Shown: in pieces, positions 28,243 through 37,763 of the stretch | Layout of the letters: every line of letters begins with the position of its first letter | Numbering within the stretch: the first letter of the stretch is position 1 | Origin: Bacteroidota bacterium | GTDB taxonomy: Bacteria > Bacteroidota > Bacteroidia > Bacteroidales > JAAUTT01 | Length of the DNA stretch: 64,000 bases | Direction: 5' to 3' | Assembly (NCBI GenBank): GCA_030706405.1 | Contig: JAUZOO010000009.1 | Coordinates: 172,044-236,043, forward strand | Notes under the pieces: model-generated | Database searches by the model: none | What the model was told of the DNA's origin: nothing | The model's input: the letters and a program-made list of their open reading frames with translations, nothing else | Made by a program: the position numbers and the translations under genes

Positions 28243-28276
28243 AAAAACGGAGAATTTTAAATAAATTCTCCGTTTT
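28243..28276 (-). terminator. Intrinsic terminator after amt copy 2
   Basis: A 14-bp stem (AAAACGGAGAATTT, 28244-28257, with complement at 28263-28276) and a trailing T run on the minus strand lie 25 bases past the amt stop. Confidence 0.85.
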
Positions 28277-28300
28277 GGGTAATATTTTTTCGGATAAGCC

Positions 28301-29668
28301 TTATTCCGATTCGGTATAGGCAAATTCGTTATGTTGCGAAAGATCGAGCCCGTCAGCTTCTTCAGTTTCGTCGGCGCGGATGCCAATAAACTTCTCTACT
28401 AATTTGAATAAAATATAGGTCATAACTCCGGAGAATAAGATGGTGACTCCAGATGCTAACAGTTGTATCCATAATTGGTGCATGTTTCCGTGTAATGAAC
28501 CGGTGTAGGCTGATTGCACCGAAGGAGTTGCCAACACCCCAACCATAACAGAACCGATAAGCCCGCCAATTCCATGTACACCAAAGGCATCGAGCGAGTC
28601 GTCGTATTTAAGTTTGATTTTAACAGTACCTACCATGTAGTAACAAATCATGGCGCTTAATACGCTAATGATAAGAGCTCCGCTGAAATCAACAAAGCCG
28701 GCTGCAGGAGTAATGGCAGCCAAACCGGCAATAGCTCCGGTACAGATACCTACAGTTGTTGGTTTTTTGTTGATAGCCCAGTCCAGTATAGTCCATGTAA
28801 AAGCAGCAGCAGCAGCAGCAACATGAGTAACCAGAAATGCATTAGCAGCCAGACCGTCGGCAGCCAAACCGCTTCCGGCGTTGAAGCCAAACCAGCCAAA
28901 CCACAGTAATCCGGTTCCTAAAACTACGAAAGGAATATTGTGCGGAGGGGTGGGGTGATTTTCATAGTATCGGCGCGGACCAAGCAGAATAGCCATTAGT
29001 AAGGCGGATATACCGGCATTGATGTGGACAACAATGCCCCCTGCAAAGTCGATAGCCCCCATTTTATAAAGCCATCCATCAGATGACCAAATCCAGTGTG
29101 CTACAGGGTTATATACAATAATTGCCCATAAAACAGAAAATATTAAAAAACCTTTGAATTTAATACGTTCGGCAAATGCCCCGATGATAAGTGCCGGGGT
29201 GATTACAGCAAACATACATTGGTATAAAATAAACAAGATGTGAGGAATTCGGTCATTAGGCATCGAAATTGCATAAGGACTCAAATCTGTAATCTTGATA
29301 CCTTTTAAGAATGCCCAGTCAAAACCTCCAATAAAGCCTTTTAAGGCTCCGGTGGAAGAGCCAAAGGCATTGCTGTAACCAAAAAACATCCATTCGAGAG
29401 TGATTGCTGCAACAAGTATTAAACATTGCATCAGGATGTTAAGTATATTTTTACGGCGAACCAAACCGCCATAAAAAAATGCCAGTCCGGGAATGGTCAT
29501 TAACATAACCAGAGCAGTGGCTACAATCATCCAGGCAGTATTGCCAACACTTAAATGGGGTAATTCGCCCGATGGGCCTACCAAAGTTTGAGCGTGAATG
29601 GGCATAGTCCCTATTCCACACAAAATAATAAGACTGCTTACCGCAATCTTGTACAGTTTGCCGAACAT
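28301..29668 (-). CDS. amt: Ammonium transporter, copy 2
   Basis: The 455-residue protein has an N-terminal signal-like segment ending in HAQT and eleven membrane helices. The conserved DTAWMIVATALV start of the family is present as NTAWMIVATALV, together with WFGWFGFNAGSG and the twin-His region (VHINAGISA; DAFGVHGIGG). Amt conducts ammonium across the inner membrane. It is closely similar to copy 1, indicating duplication. A TACTTTTG box (29728-29735, minus) lies about 60 bases upstream. Confidence 0.95.
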   Translation of the reverse strand: MFGKLYKIAVSSLIILCGIGTMPIHAQTLVGPSGELPHLSVGNTAWMIVATALVMLMTIPGLAFFYGGLVRRKNILNILMQCLILVAAITLEWMFFGYSNAFGSSTGALKGFIGGFDWAFLKGIKITDLSPYAISMPNDRIPHILFILYQCMFAVITPALIIGAFAERIKFKGFLIFSVLWAIIVYNPVAHWIWSSDGWLYKMGAIDFAGGIVVHINAGISALLMAILLGPRRYYENHPTPPHNIPFVVLGTGLLWFGWFGFNAGSGLAADGLAANAFLVTHVAAAAAAFTWTILDWAINKKPTTVGICTGAIAGLAAITPAAGFVDFSGALIISVLSAMICYYMVGTVKIKLKYDDSLDAFGVHGIGGLIGSVMVGVLATPSVQSAYTGSLHGNMHQLWIQLLASGVTILFSGVMTYILFKLVEKFIGIRADETEEADGLDLSQHNEFAYTESE

Positions 29669-29727
29669 AGTTAAATCCTTTCTACTAATAAATTTTTAAA
29701 TTGAAAGTTCTCTAATCTCAATGGCGA

Positions 29728-29735
29728 CAAAAGTA
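29728..29735 (-). promoter_or_regulatory. -7 box for amt copy 2
   Basis: Minus-strand TACTTTTG fits TAnnTTTG. Together with the terminator at 29872-29903 it suggests that copy 2 is separately transcribed. Confidence 0.35.
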
Positions 29736-29871
29736 AACTTTTTATTTAAAAAAATAGATATACTGAAAATGAATTCCGTTTTTTTATTTCAGTTTCTCAA
29801 TTTCAGAGACGACCTGAGTTGTTATTGATAGAAAAGAAAGAACTTTTAAATTTTATTGAAATAACATAAAT

Positions 29872-29903
29872 AAAAAACGAGGGAGTAAAAACTTACTCCC
29901 TCG
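29872..29903 (-). terminator. Intrinsic terminator after amt copy 1
   Basis: An 11-bp stem (CGAGGGAGTAA, 29878-29888, complement 29893-29903), a 4-base loop and six T on the minus strand lie 55 bases past the stop. Confidence 0.9.
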
Positions 29904-29958
29904 GCACCAATTACACATCGGAATTAGAGAACTTTTATGTAGATTGGATTTAAGTTAA

Positions 29959-31395
29959 TTATTCAGCTTCGGTATAAGCAATTTCTTCGTGTTGGCTAAT
30001 ATCCAAACCGATAGTTTCTTCTTGGTCGGATGCACGGATTCCAAATATTTTATCAACAATTTTAAAGATAATGAATGTCAAAACACCAGAGTAAATGATT
30101 GTCGAGCCAACAGCAATCAACTGGATAAGGAATTGTTTTGGGTTGCCATAGAAAGCTCCGCTATATGCCGATTGAACAAATGGAGTTGCTAATAAACCGG
30201 TAGCCAAAGCGCCAAAAATACCACCAATACCATGTACTCCAAAAGCATCCAGAGAATCGTCATAACCTAATTTTGGTTTTACAACACTAACCATGATGAA
30301 ACAAAATACAGATACTAGTAACCCAATGATGATTGCACCGCTTACATCAACGAAACCCGCTGCAGGAGTTATGGCTACCAAGCCGGCAACAGCACCGGTA
30401 CAGATACCAACAATGGTGGGTTTTTTGTTGATGAACCATTCCAGTAACGCCCAAGAAAGTGCAGCAGCAGCAGTTGCAATATGAGTTGCGAGGAATGCGC
30501 TTGCAGCCAGTCCGTCAGCAGCTAAACCGCTACCTGCGTTAAATCCGAACCATCCGAACCAGAGTAAACCGGCACCAATGGCAACCATTGGAATGTTGTG
30601 GGGCAGGGTAGGGTGTCCATCGTAATATTTACGTTTGCCAATCATAACAGCAGTTACAATAGCTGCGATACCTGCATTGATGTGAACAACGGTACCTCCG
30701 GCAAAGTCGAGGGCGCCAAGTTTAAATAACCAGCCATCAGCCGACCATACCCAGTGTGCAACAGGGTTGTAAACTAAAATTGCCCAAAGAATAGTGAAGA
30801 TTACGAATCCTCTAAACTTCATACGTTCAGCAAATGCACCGACGATGAGCGCCGGAGTAATTACGGCAAACATACATTGAAAAAGGATAAAAATGATGTG
30901 AGGAATAGTTCCGATCATTTCGGGAGCTCCGTTAACCATGTGGCCGGTAGGCTGCGAATGTGAAATAAAATAAGGACTCAAATCGCTTATTTTAATTCCT
31001 TTTAAAAACGACCAGTCAAATCCGCCAATAAATGGGGCTAATGCCCCTTTTGATGACCCGAAAGCATTGCTATATCCAAACGCAATCCATTCGAGGCTGA
31101 TGATGGCAGTAATGATGAAACACTGCATCAGTACGTTCAATACGTTTTTGCGACGAACCAAACCTCCATAGAACAAAGCCAATCCTGGTATGGTCATTAA
31201 CATTACCAATGCTGTAGCTACAATCATCCAGGCTGTATCTCCGGCATCAACTGTTGGGGTAACTTTGGCTGCAATAGCGGGTGCAGCAGCTGTTACTACT
31301 TTTAATGAATCGGCAGTTTGAGCCCAAAGCGAGGTTGGAAGTGCTGCCGCAACTAAAAGCGGCATTACAATATATTTTGTTATTTTCTTAATCAT
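29959..31395 (-). CDS. amt: Ammonium transporter, copy 1
   Basis: The 478-residue paralogue of copy 2 has the same core motifs (DTAWMIVATALV, WFGWFGFNAGSG, DAFGVHGIGG) and a longer periplasmic N-terminal region after a signal peptide (ends LWAQ). It lies 35 bases after glnK copy 1, in the conserved glnK-amt order, so gating by that P-II protein is expected. It ends at a strong terminator. Confidence 0.95.
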   Translation of the reverse strand: MIKKITKYIVMPLLVAAALPTSLWAQTADSLKVVTAAAPAIAAKVTPTVDAGDTAWMIVATALVMLMTIPGLALFYGGLVRRKNVLNVLMQCFIITAIISLEWIAFGYSNAFGSSKGALAPFIGGFDWSFLKGIKISDLSPYFISHSQPTGHMVNGAPEMIGTIPHIIFILFQCMFAVITPALIVGAFAERMKFRGFVIFTILWAILVYNPVAHWVWSADGWLFKLGALDFAGGTVVHINAGIAAIVTAVMIGKRKYYDGHPTLPHNIPMVAIGAGLLWFGWFGFNAGSGLAADGLAASAFLATHIATAAAALSWALLEWFINKKPTIVGICTGAVAGLVAITPAAGFVDVSGAIIIGLLVSVFCFIMVSVVKPKLGYDDSLDAFGVHGIGGIFGALATGLLATPFVQSAYSGAFYGNPKQFLIQLIAVGSTIIYSGVLTFIIFKIVDKIFGIRASDQEETIGLDISQHEEIAYTEAE

Positions 31396-31430
31396 GATAT
31401 TGTTTCTTTAATGTTATTAATACGATGTCA

Positions 31431-31784
31431 TTATTTTTTGTCATAAAGAGATTCGTCTCCATGGTCTCCGGTGCGTATGCGGATGGACTGCTCAATCGAG
31501 GTCACAAAAATACGTCCGTCGCCACTTTCGCCGGTGTATGCCGATTTTAAAATGGCATTAATGGATTTTTCAACATTAACATCGCGAACTACAAACGAAA
31601 CATAAACTCTGTCGATTGTATTAACATCATAAGCAACACCTCTAAAAATTAGACCTTGCTTTGCCGTTCCCTGTCCTTTTACATCCCACGAAGAGAGAAA
31701 ATCAATGTCTGCTTCGTGTAAGGATTTTTTTACGTCTTCAAACTTTGCTTTACGAATAATAGCTTCAATCTTTTTCATGGCCAT
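31431..31784 (-). CDS. glnK: P-II nitrogen regulatory protein, copy 1
   Basis: This 117-residue P-II protein shares the core of copy 2 (KKIEAIIRKAKFEDVKKSL; GDGRIFVTSIEQSIRIRTGDHG) and again a Tyr in the T-loop (RGVAYDVN), with a divergent loop sequence. It is cotranscribed with the outer-membrane protein (15 bases upstream) and amt copy 1 (35 bases downstream). The start may be either of two ATGs two codons apart (31784 or 31778). Confidence 0.93.
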   Translation of the reverse strand: MAMKKIEAIIRKAKFEDVKKSLHEADIDFLSSWDVKGQGTAKQGLIFRGVAYDVNTIDRVYVSFVVRDVNVEKSINAILKSAYTGESGDGRIFVTSIEQSIRIRTGDHGDESLYDKK

Positions 31785-31799
31785 TTATTTATATAAAAT

Positions 31800-32552
31800 T
31801 TAGAAAGTTATGCCAAATACAAGGTGTACATCTTCTTTTTGAGGATTAACAACAAAGGTAGTCTTGAGTGGTAACTCAAATTTGTCGCTGATCTTTAAGT
31901 TACGGGTGGCCGAAATTCCGAGGTTAACTACGGCGAATCCACTGGCATAACTATACATACCTGCATCGGGGGTACATCCTAAAAATGCATTGAATTTAGA
32001 AAATGTGTACCCTAGTTCTACATAAGTAGAAAAAGCCTGTTTAGTTGCATCAGAAAGTTTTTTGTCAGCTCCTGCAAACATAACGTTGGCTGAAACACTT
32101 AAAGGAAATGATTCAGGACCGGTATAGCCAACAGAGCCTTCAAAGATGTGTCCGGTTTCTTTGCTCTTGTAGTTGAAATACCGAATTGGTTCGCCAGTTA
32201 ATGAGTTTTTAAAATTCCAATCGTAATCGGTTAAGGTGAATTTTAAAGCTCCTGCAGTATAAGAAGCGTAAAGGTCTGCTTCTTTATATGATCCCTGGAA
32301 ATCGGTTGATCCCCAAACTCCAAGTTCAAAGCCGCCTTTTACATAAGCCAAGGTGGGTTGAAAGTTTGGAGTTGGGCTTGGGGTAGCGAGCGAACCTCTC
32401 CATACATAACTACTAACAAGGTCGGCCGTTACCTTGAAGGGTGATTCAGTTGATGGAGCACTGGTTTCACTTGTTTGTGCTGTTGCTTTAGTGAAAGTCA
32501 AAAAACAGGCAAAAGTGATCATTGCCGCGAGCATTGTGTTTTTGTTTTTCAT
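31800..32552 (-). CDS. Outer-membrane protein of the glnK-amt operon
   Basis: A signal peptide (ends KATAQT) is followed by a 250-residue beta-rich protein: VTADLVSSYVWRG near the N-terminus is typical of TorF-type putative porins, and it ends VHLVFGITF with a terminal Phe. It heads the operon with glnK and amt copy 1, so a role in nitrogen-limited growth or outer-membrane passage of a nitrogen source is likely by context but unproven. Confidence 0.75.
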   Translation of the reverse strand: MKNKNTMLAAMITFACFLTFTKATAQTSETSAPSTESPFKVTADLVSSYVWRGSLATPSPTPNFQPTLAYVKGGFELGVWGSTDFQGSYKEADLYASYTAGALKFTLTDYDWNFKNSLTGEPIRYFNYKSKETGHIFEGSVGYTGPESFPLSVSANVMFAGADKKLSDATKQAFSTYVELGYTFSKFNAFLGCTPDAGMYSYASGFAVVNLGISATRNLKISDKFELPLKTTFVVNPQKEDVHLVFGITF

Positions 32553-32589
32553 AATAAAAATGGGTTTGTGAATAATTTGTTTGTCGATA

Positions 32590-32622
32590 CAAATATAATG
32601 ATAAATATTTACGATGATTCAA
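32590..32622 (-). promoter_or_regulatory. Promoter of the omp-glnK-amt operon
   Basis: On the minus strand a TTG (32620-32622) is followed after 22 bases by TATATTTG (32590-32597), a full -33/-7 pair for the Bacteroidota housekeeping sigma factor. The ATG lies 38 bases downstream. Confidence 0.5.
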
Positions 32623-33256
32623 TTTTTAGGGGGTATTTTTAATAAAAAGTACATTTTTTAAAAGTTATGCCTGTTTTTTGAAGGGTTTATGTCTTAAAAA
32701 GCCTATAATTTTGAATGTATGCCTAAAAATGATGAAAAAACATGTTTGGTTGTTGTTGATTTTAAATAAGTTAAGCTTATTTATTTTATTTATTTATTAT
32801 TTCAATATAAACCGCATAATATCTTTTGATTTTTGAGTAAAACACTTGTTTTTGTTTATGAATTAAAATATGTAAATGGATTATTTAAGGCTGGGAGGAT
32901 TATTTGAAATATCTAAAGGGTCACTGCCATTAAAAAAGAGATGAGAATATGTCCTCCTTTTTTAAATTTAGTCAATTACAATGGAAAATGAAATGAATGT
33001 GGCTAAAAATGTGTTTTTCGTAAAACATAGGTAAAAAATAGGGGGTAGAAAGAAATAGAAACTATTTTAGGTATTAATGTATCCGGGTATATATATAATT
33101 TTGAAAGGGAAAAATGCTTCGGACACTACACCATATTAATATAAGCTCTGTTTCAAAAGGCTGTTAATACAAACCGCCAGACAGTACATTTATTAATGTG
33201 CTACCTGGCGGTCAGAAAAGTATTTTTTAAAAGAAAACGAGTGCGCAGAAAGGGGG
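32623..33256. other. Gene-free AT-rich region
   Basis: No gene is visible. It contains a bulged hairpin at 33173-33212 (ACCGCCAG with CTGGCGGT, plus inner GTACATT/AATGTGC) about 45 bases past the stop of the sugar-binding protein gene; it is probably that gene's terminator, though the trailing T run is weak. Confidence 0.45.
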
Positions 33257-34300
33257 TCAGGGTTCTATTTCGCCAAATTCTCTGAAATAACGATTGTAAT
33301 TGGCCAATTTTACAAAACCTATCGGGCCTTCAACAATTCCACCTCTGTTACGGGCATTATAGACTTTAATTGCAATGGTATTTTCTCTTGAGGAGTGAAG
33401 TAAATTTTCGGGGATGCTGTAAACACGTGCTTTTCGGTAATCTTCACCGGATTTGCTTTTTCCTTTACTTTTGGGAGAAGGTATTTTGCCGCTAGCACCA
33501 ATCAATACACCATTAATATATACTTCGTCATAGTTTTCAATTTTTCCAATTACAAGTACCATTTTTTGGGGGGTAAGTTCGTCAGGAAGTATAAAATGCC
33601 GGCGGTACCATGCAACTCCGTCATAATCTTTGTAACCTTGGTTTTCCCAATTTCCGGGCACCACAATTTTATGCCAGAGCTTGTCTTTATAATTGGGTTC
33701 TTTCCATAACTTATTGTCCCCTGAGCGAATTAACCATAATCCAAATATAGAGAAGTCGGGCTTTACGTTATAGTTTGAAACAATTCCGATTTCGCCCGAA
33801 ATTATTCCGCCGGCCAATTGATGGTTATACACTCTTACCGCAATTACATTTTTGCCAGAAAAGTTGAGATATTCTTCCGGAATGGGGTATTTACGGCGGG
33901 CATCGGTAGCGGTGGAAAATGCCGGGGGAAAGGAACCGGAAAAGCCAATGAGTTTACCATTTATATATACCTGGTCCACATCGTCGATATAGCCGAGAGA
34001 AAGGTAGAGGTCTTTGGTTTTCATTTCGCGGGTAACCACAAAGGTGTTGCGGTACCAGGCGTAACCGTCGTAACCGTAAAAACCCTGATCCTCCCATGCT
34101 GAGGGAACTTTAATGTTTTCCCAGGCACTATCGTCGAAATCGGGTTTTGCCCATTCCCGGTTATCGCCAATGGAGAATTTCCAGCCTCCATCGAGCCGCT
34201 GTAACAAGTCCCGGTACTCGCGGGCTGTTGCGGCCTGAGATAAAGGTATGAGGAAAATGACAAGGAATAATCGGGATATATAATTTTTTAGCACTGTCAT
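33257..34300 (-). CDS. Exported protein with two GH2-like sugar-binding sandwich domains
   Basis: From the ATG at 34300 a signal peptide (FLVIFLIPLSQAATA) precedes two copies of the jelly-roll that normally forms the N-terminal domain of GH2 glycosidases: the first around WKFSIGDNREWAKPDFDDSAW to VIAVRVYNHQLAGG, the second around WLIRSGDNKLWKEPNYKDKLW to TIAIKVYNARNRGG. No glycosidase catalytic domain follows. It lies 51 bases (18 from the alternative start at 34333) after the response regulator gene and is probably the last gene of that operon. It may bind glycans or envelope polysaccharide. Confidence 0.78.
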   Translation of the reverse strand: MTVLKNYISRLFLVIFLIPLSQAATAREYRDLLQRLDGGWKFSIGDNREWAKPDFDDSAWENIKVPSAWEDQGFYGYDGYAWYRNTFVVTREMKTKDLYLSLGYIDDVDQVYINGKLIGFSGSFPPAFSTATDARRKYPIPEEYLNFSGKNVIAVRVYNHQLAGGIISGEIGIVSNYNVKPDFSIFGLWLIRSGDNKLWKEPNYKDKLWHKIVVPGNWENQGYKDYDGVAWYRRHFILPDELTPQKMVLVIGKIENYDEVYINGVLIGASGKIPSPKSKGKSKSGEDYRKARVYSIPENLLHSSRENTIAIKVYNARNRGGIVEGPIGFVKLANYNRYFREFGEIEP

Positions 34301-34351
34301 ACAGCAGTTGGTTCTTGGTTTAAAATTGATCATTAGTAATAATTTTCGACA

Positions 34352-35044
34352 TTACGACAAAACGAGCTTATAGCCCAATCCGTGAACCGTTATGATATAT
34401 TTGGGGTTAGTAGCGTCGATTTCAATTTTTTGCCGCAGCCTGACGATGAAATTGTCAATAGTACGGCTGGTTATTTCCCCATCAACGCCATATACCTGTT
34501 TCATAATATCTTCACGTTTAACGGTTTCGTTTTTTTTCTGCCACAGATGTTTCAGAATTTCAAATTCGGTATGCGACATTTTTACCGGAATATCGTCGAT
34601 TAAAGCAGAATAAGAGGTAAAGTCAATTTTTAGCCGTCCGATAACGATTTCGGAGTTTGCTATGGTCTCCTTTTTGTGAGCGGCACCACGCCGCAGCACA
34701 GCTTTTATGCGGGCAAGCAGTTCGATGAGGCTGAAAGGCTTGGTAACATAATCGTCAGCGCCAAATTCGAGTCCCCGTACTTTATCGTATTCCTCGCCCC
34801 TTGCAGTAAGCATGATGATAGGAGTTTCGATGCCTTTGCTGCGGGCTGTTTTACAAACTTCAAAGCCTGAAATCTTTGGAAGCATTACATCTAAAATGAT
34901 AAGGTCAAAAATACCTTCGAGGGCATTTTTAAGTCCGGCTTCACCGTCGTTGGCAACAACAACCTCGTAACCTTCCAGCTCGAAGTTATCTTTTAAGGCC
35001 AGTGCCATTGGGAGCTCATCCTCCACGATTAGGATTTTAGACAT
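34352..35044 (-). CDS. OmpR-family response regulator
   Basis: The 230-residue regulator has a receiver domain with acidic pocket (VEDE), phospho-acceptor Asp in ILDVMLP (about residue 52) and Lys in TKPF, then a winged-helix DNA-binding domain ending YIITVHGLGYKL. It resembles RprY-type regulators of Bacteroidota. It lies between its kinase and the sugar-binding protein, with 68 bases to the kinase stop. Confidence 0.93.
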   Translation of the reverse strand: MSKILIVEDELPMALALKDNFELEGYEVVVANDGEAGLKNALEGIFDLIILDVMLPKISGFEVCKTARSKGIETPIIMLTARGEEYDKVRGLEFGADDYVTKPFSLIELLARIKAVLRRGAAHKKETIANSEIVIGRLKIDFTSYSALIDDIPVKMSHTEFEILKHLWQKKNETVKREDIMKQVYGVDGEITSRTIDNFIVRLRQKIEIDATNPKYIITVHGLGYKLVLS

Positions 35045-35112
35045 ATTTGTCAGAATTTAAGGCTATTATTATAATGTATGCTGAGGCGGTTTCTTTTTTA
35101 AAAGAACACAAT

Positions 35113-36678
35113 TTATTTCGATTTTTTGCGAATTGCAAGTGGAAACTCCATACGGAACGAACTTCCTTTCCCAAATTCGCTGGTTAACGATATTTTGCCA
35201 CCATGACTTTCAATAATATGTTTTACAATTGCCAGTCCCAAGCCCGATCCGCGTTCACCCTGCACCGCCTCATCTGTAACCCTGAAAAATTTATCGAATA
35301 CAAATTGCTGTTCCGACTCAGGTATCCCGATGCCTTTATCAGAAATTACGATGAAAAGCGAATTTTTGTCAATACCGGTTTCGATGCTCAAAAATTTTTC
35401 TTCTTTGCTGTATTTGATGGCATTATCTACCAAATTCATCAGTACTTCAAAAAGAGCTTCTTTATCGGCCGAAATTTGTGGCAATTGAGGCATAAGGTTG
35501 ACTTTAACCTCGAAGTTTTTATTTTTAAGATGATAGTCAAATCGTTGCAAAACATTACTAACAATTTCATTTACATCCAAGGGGGCAAAATGATATTTAT
35601 ATTTTTTCTCTTCGATACGGGAGAAGTTTAATATTTTATTAACGATAGAAGTTAAATTGTTGGTTTCCTGGTAAATAATCTGGTGATACTCGTTTAATTT
35701 CTCAGGTTTTGATCGTCCTAAAAGAATGGTTTCTATATATACTGATATGAGTGCCAGTGGGGTACGTATTTCGTGCGAAACATTCGATATAAAGTCGGCT
35801 CTCATTTGCGAAAGCTGCATCTCGGTTTTGATACTCCGGAATACGAACCATATTCCGGTGAAAAATAAGATATCGAGCAGTACGATGAGCGCGAAATTGA
35901 GGTAGGCTCGGTCGCGAACCATATCTTTGGTAGTTTTGCCCTTATAACTGATACCGAGTTTGTAATCGGGCAGAAGCCAGAGCGGTTTTACCTGCGACAT
36001 TTTTTTTGTACTGGTAGTGTCTGACTTATAGATTGTTTGACCATAAGCTTCGTTGCGGACGTTAATAATAAATTGTCCCTGAACAGTTTCCTGTATTTTG
36101 GGAGAAAGTATTTGGTTTACAAAGTCTTTGGCATTTACAATCATGCCACATAAAATTCGGCGTCCGTGGTAGTTGTCGGCAACAAACGCAAAATAGGAAA
36201 GATTGGGCGATTCAATAGTACTAAAAGCTTCTATTTTACGGTAGCCTCCGCTTATATAAAGGTATAATTTATTGATTTTTCGTGAATTCTCACGAAGTAG
36301 TTTTTCGATAATTTTTCGTTGCGATACAGCACTTAACGAATAATCCGGTGAAATAATCTCTATTTGTTTGTAGGATGTATCCGTTATATAAAACACCCCT
36401 TTCATCGACGGATTGCTTTGTGAAAACTCTCGTAATGAACTGGTTAAATCTTGCTTAGGGTTAGTTATCAGGTTGTTCATTGTTTCGGACCAACTTCGGG
36501 CTACGTCTTGCGAATATTGGTTTACCGACCATAAAATACCTTCTAACTGAGTGTTGTAGGTTTCCTCAATAATTCGTTCATTTTCATTGAGCGAACCTAT
36601 TTCGTAAACGGAAAAGAAAACGGCGGGCAGGAATACCACCAATAATAAAATGATCGCAATTTTTCTGTTGGGCTTCAT
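35113..36678 (-). CDS. Membrane sensor histidine kinase
   Basis: From the ATG at 36678 the 521-residue kinase has two membrane helices (about 5-25 and 265-285) that enclose a periplasmic sensor domain of about 240 residues, then the HisKA H-box (SNVSHEIRTPLA) and a full HATPase with N box (LVDNAIKYS), DKGIGIP and GSGLGLAIV. The 16 upstream codons are probably not used. It is partnered with the downstream OmpR-type regulator. The signal sensed is not readable. Confidence 0.92.
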   Translation of the reverse strand: MKPNRKIAIILLLVVFLPAVFFSVYEIGSLNENERIIEETYNTQLEGILWSVNQYSQDVARSWSETMNNLITNPKQDLTSSLREFSQSNPSMKGVFYITDTSYKQIEIISPDYSLSAVSQRKIIEKLLRENSRKINKLYLYISGGYRKIEAFSTIESPNLSYFAFVADNYHGRRILCGMIVNAKDFVNQILSPKIQETVQGQFIINVRNEAYGQTIYKSDTTSTKKMSQVKPLWLLPDYKLGISYKGKTTKDMVRDRAYLNFALIVLLDILFFTGIWFVFRSIKTEMQLSQMRADFISNVSHEIRTPLALISVYIETILLGRSKPEKLNEYHQIIYQETNNLTSIVNKILNFSRIEEKKYKYHFAPLDVNEIVSNVLQRFDYHLKNKNFEVKVNLMPQLPQISADKEALFEVLMNLVDNAIKYSKEEKFLSIETGIDKNSLFIVISDKGIGIPESEQQFVFDKFFRVTDEAVQGERGSGLGLAIVKHIIESHGGKISLTSEFGKGSSFRMEFPLAIRKKSK

Positions 36679-36767
36679 ATGAGATTGTTTAAAGGCTAAT
36701 CGAGTTTTGGATTTCACGGATAACACACAGCTTGCCTTTCAAAAAGTGGCGTAAATATAAAAATAAA

Positions 36768-36928
36768 CCCGGAAAACTTCACAGTATTCCGGGCTCAAAC
36801 CCCAACAAGCCGATAAACTAAAACTCTAATTTCTGTTGCGGAAGTATGCTTATATTTAATTCACCTCACTAAAGTAGCATACTTTAACGCTTTTTTTAAC
36901 AGCTTCTTTGTTTACTTTTTTATCGGCT
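36768..36928 (-). ncRNA. Candidate structured RNA or leader with terminator
   Basis: Nested complementary arms fold the whole segment: 36919-36928 with 36808-36817 (10 bp), 36898-36902 with 36833-36837 (5 bp), 36888-36890 with 36838-36840, and 36876-36884 with 36842-36850 (9 bp). A CCCGGAA/TTCCGGG hairpin at 36768-36793 with a T-rich tail on the minus strand closes it. It could be a small RNA ending before the kinase gene or an attenuating leader of it. A short open frame (36856-36963) without a good start overlaps it. Confidence 0.45.
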
Positions 36929-36963
36929 CTTAGCCTTCTTAAATTGTTGCCTTTTAAAATTCT

Positions 36964-37200
36964 TTATATAAAGGTACAATTATACGTTCCGCATATCAAT
37001 AGTATTTGGGTGATGTTGATCCCCATAATTAAGAAAGCCAGATCATCAATTTAACTGATATGAATCACCTGGTTAAGGTTGACTATATTGATGTTTAGTA
37101 TGTTCGATATTTGTCTTGAGAGTGGATTCAGATTCCTTATTTTATTGTAATATTGAATTTATTACTGATGTTTAGTTTAATTTATAATAAATTGATAATC
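36964..37200. other. Rest of the divergent kinase/nitroreductase intergenic region
   Basis: No gene or clear promoter pair is visible here. A minus-strand TACCTTTA near 36970 is one base off the -7 box and could start the structured RNA. Confidence 0.3.
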
Positions 37201-37731
37201 ATGAACTTTATAGACTTAGTTCGTTCCCGATATTCGTGCAGAAGTTTTACATCCGTTCCGGTTGAAGAGGATAACCTTTTGAAGATAATGGAGGCTGTGC
37301 GTATCGCTCCTTCTGCAGTAAATTATCAGCCATGGCATTTCATTATTGTTCGGGAACCGGAGGTCAAGGCTCTGATTGTTGAGGCCTATCCGCGCGAATG
37401 GTTTCGTACTGCACCTTTGATGATTGTAGCTTGCGGCGATCATACCAAATCGTGGAAACGCACCGATGGCAAAGATTTTTTAGATATTGACCTGAGTATT
37501 GCCATTGAACATCTTGTATTGCAGGCTACCGAACTCGGTCTGGGAACGTGTTGGGTGTGTAATTTTAATGCCGGGGTGTTAAGCCGGAATCTGAACCTTC
37601 CCGATCACATCGAACCCATTGCCGTTATCCCCATTGGCTATCCTGCCGATAGCGGAGATATTACACGTTATGAATCGAAGCGGAAATCGTTGAACGATTT
37701 TGTGCATTGGGAAAAATTTTCTTCAAAATAG
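37201..37731 (+). CDS. Nitroreductase-family flavoprotein
   Basis: The 176-residue protein shows the FMN-binding SRYSCRSF start, the APSAVNYQPWHFIIV segment and the C-terminal LGLGTCWVCNFN and VIPIGYPAD motifs of the nitroreductase family. These enzymes reduce nitro compounds, quinones or enals with NAD(P)H; the natural substrate is unknown. I start at 37201 because the 16 upstream codons are hydrophobic spacer. It is single. Confidence 0.88.
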   Translation: MNFIDLVRSRYSCRSFTSVPVEEDNLLKIMEAVRIAPSAVNYQPWHFIIVREPEVKALIVEAYPREWFRTAPLMIVACGDHTKSWKRTDGKDFLDIDLSIAIEHLVLQATELGLGTCWVCNFNAGVLSRNLNLPDHIEPIAVIPIGYPADSGDITRYESKRKSLNDFVHWEKFSSK

Positions 37732-37763
37732 AAGATGTTGTACAGTGAGCGGAATTGCAGCTT

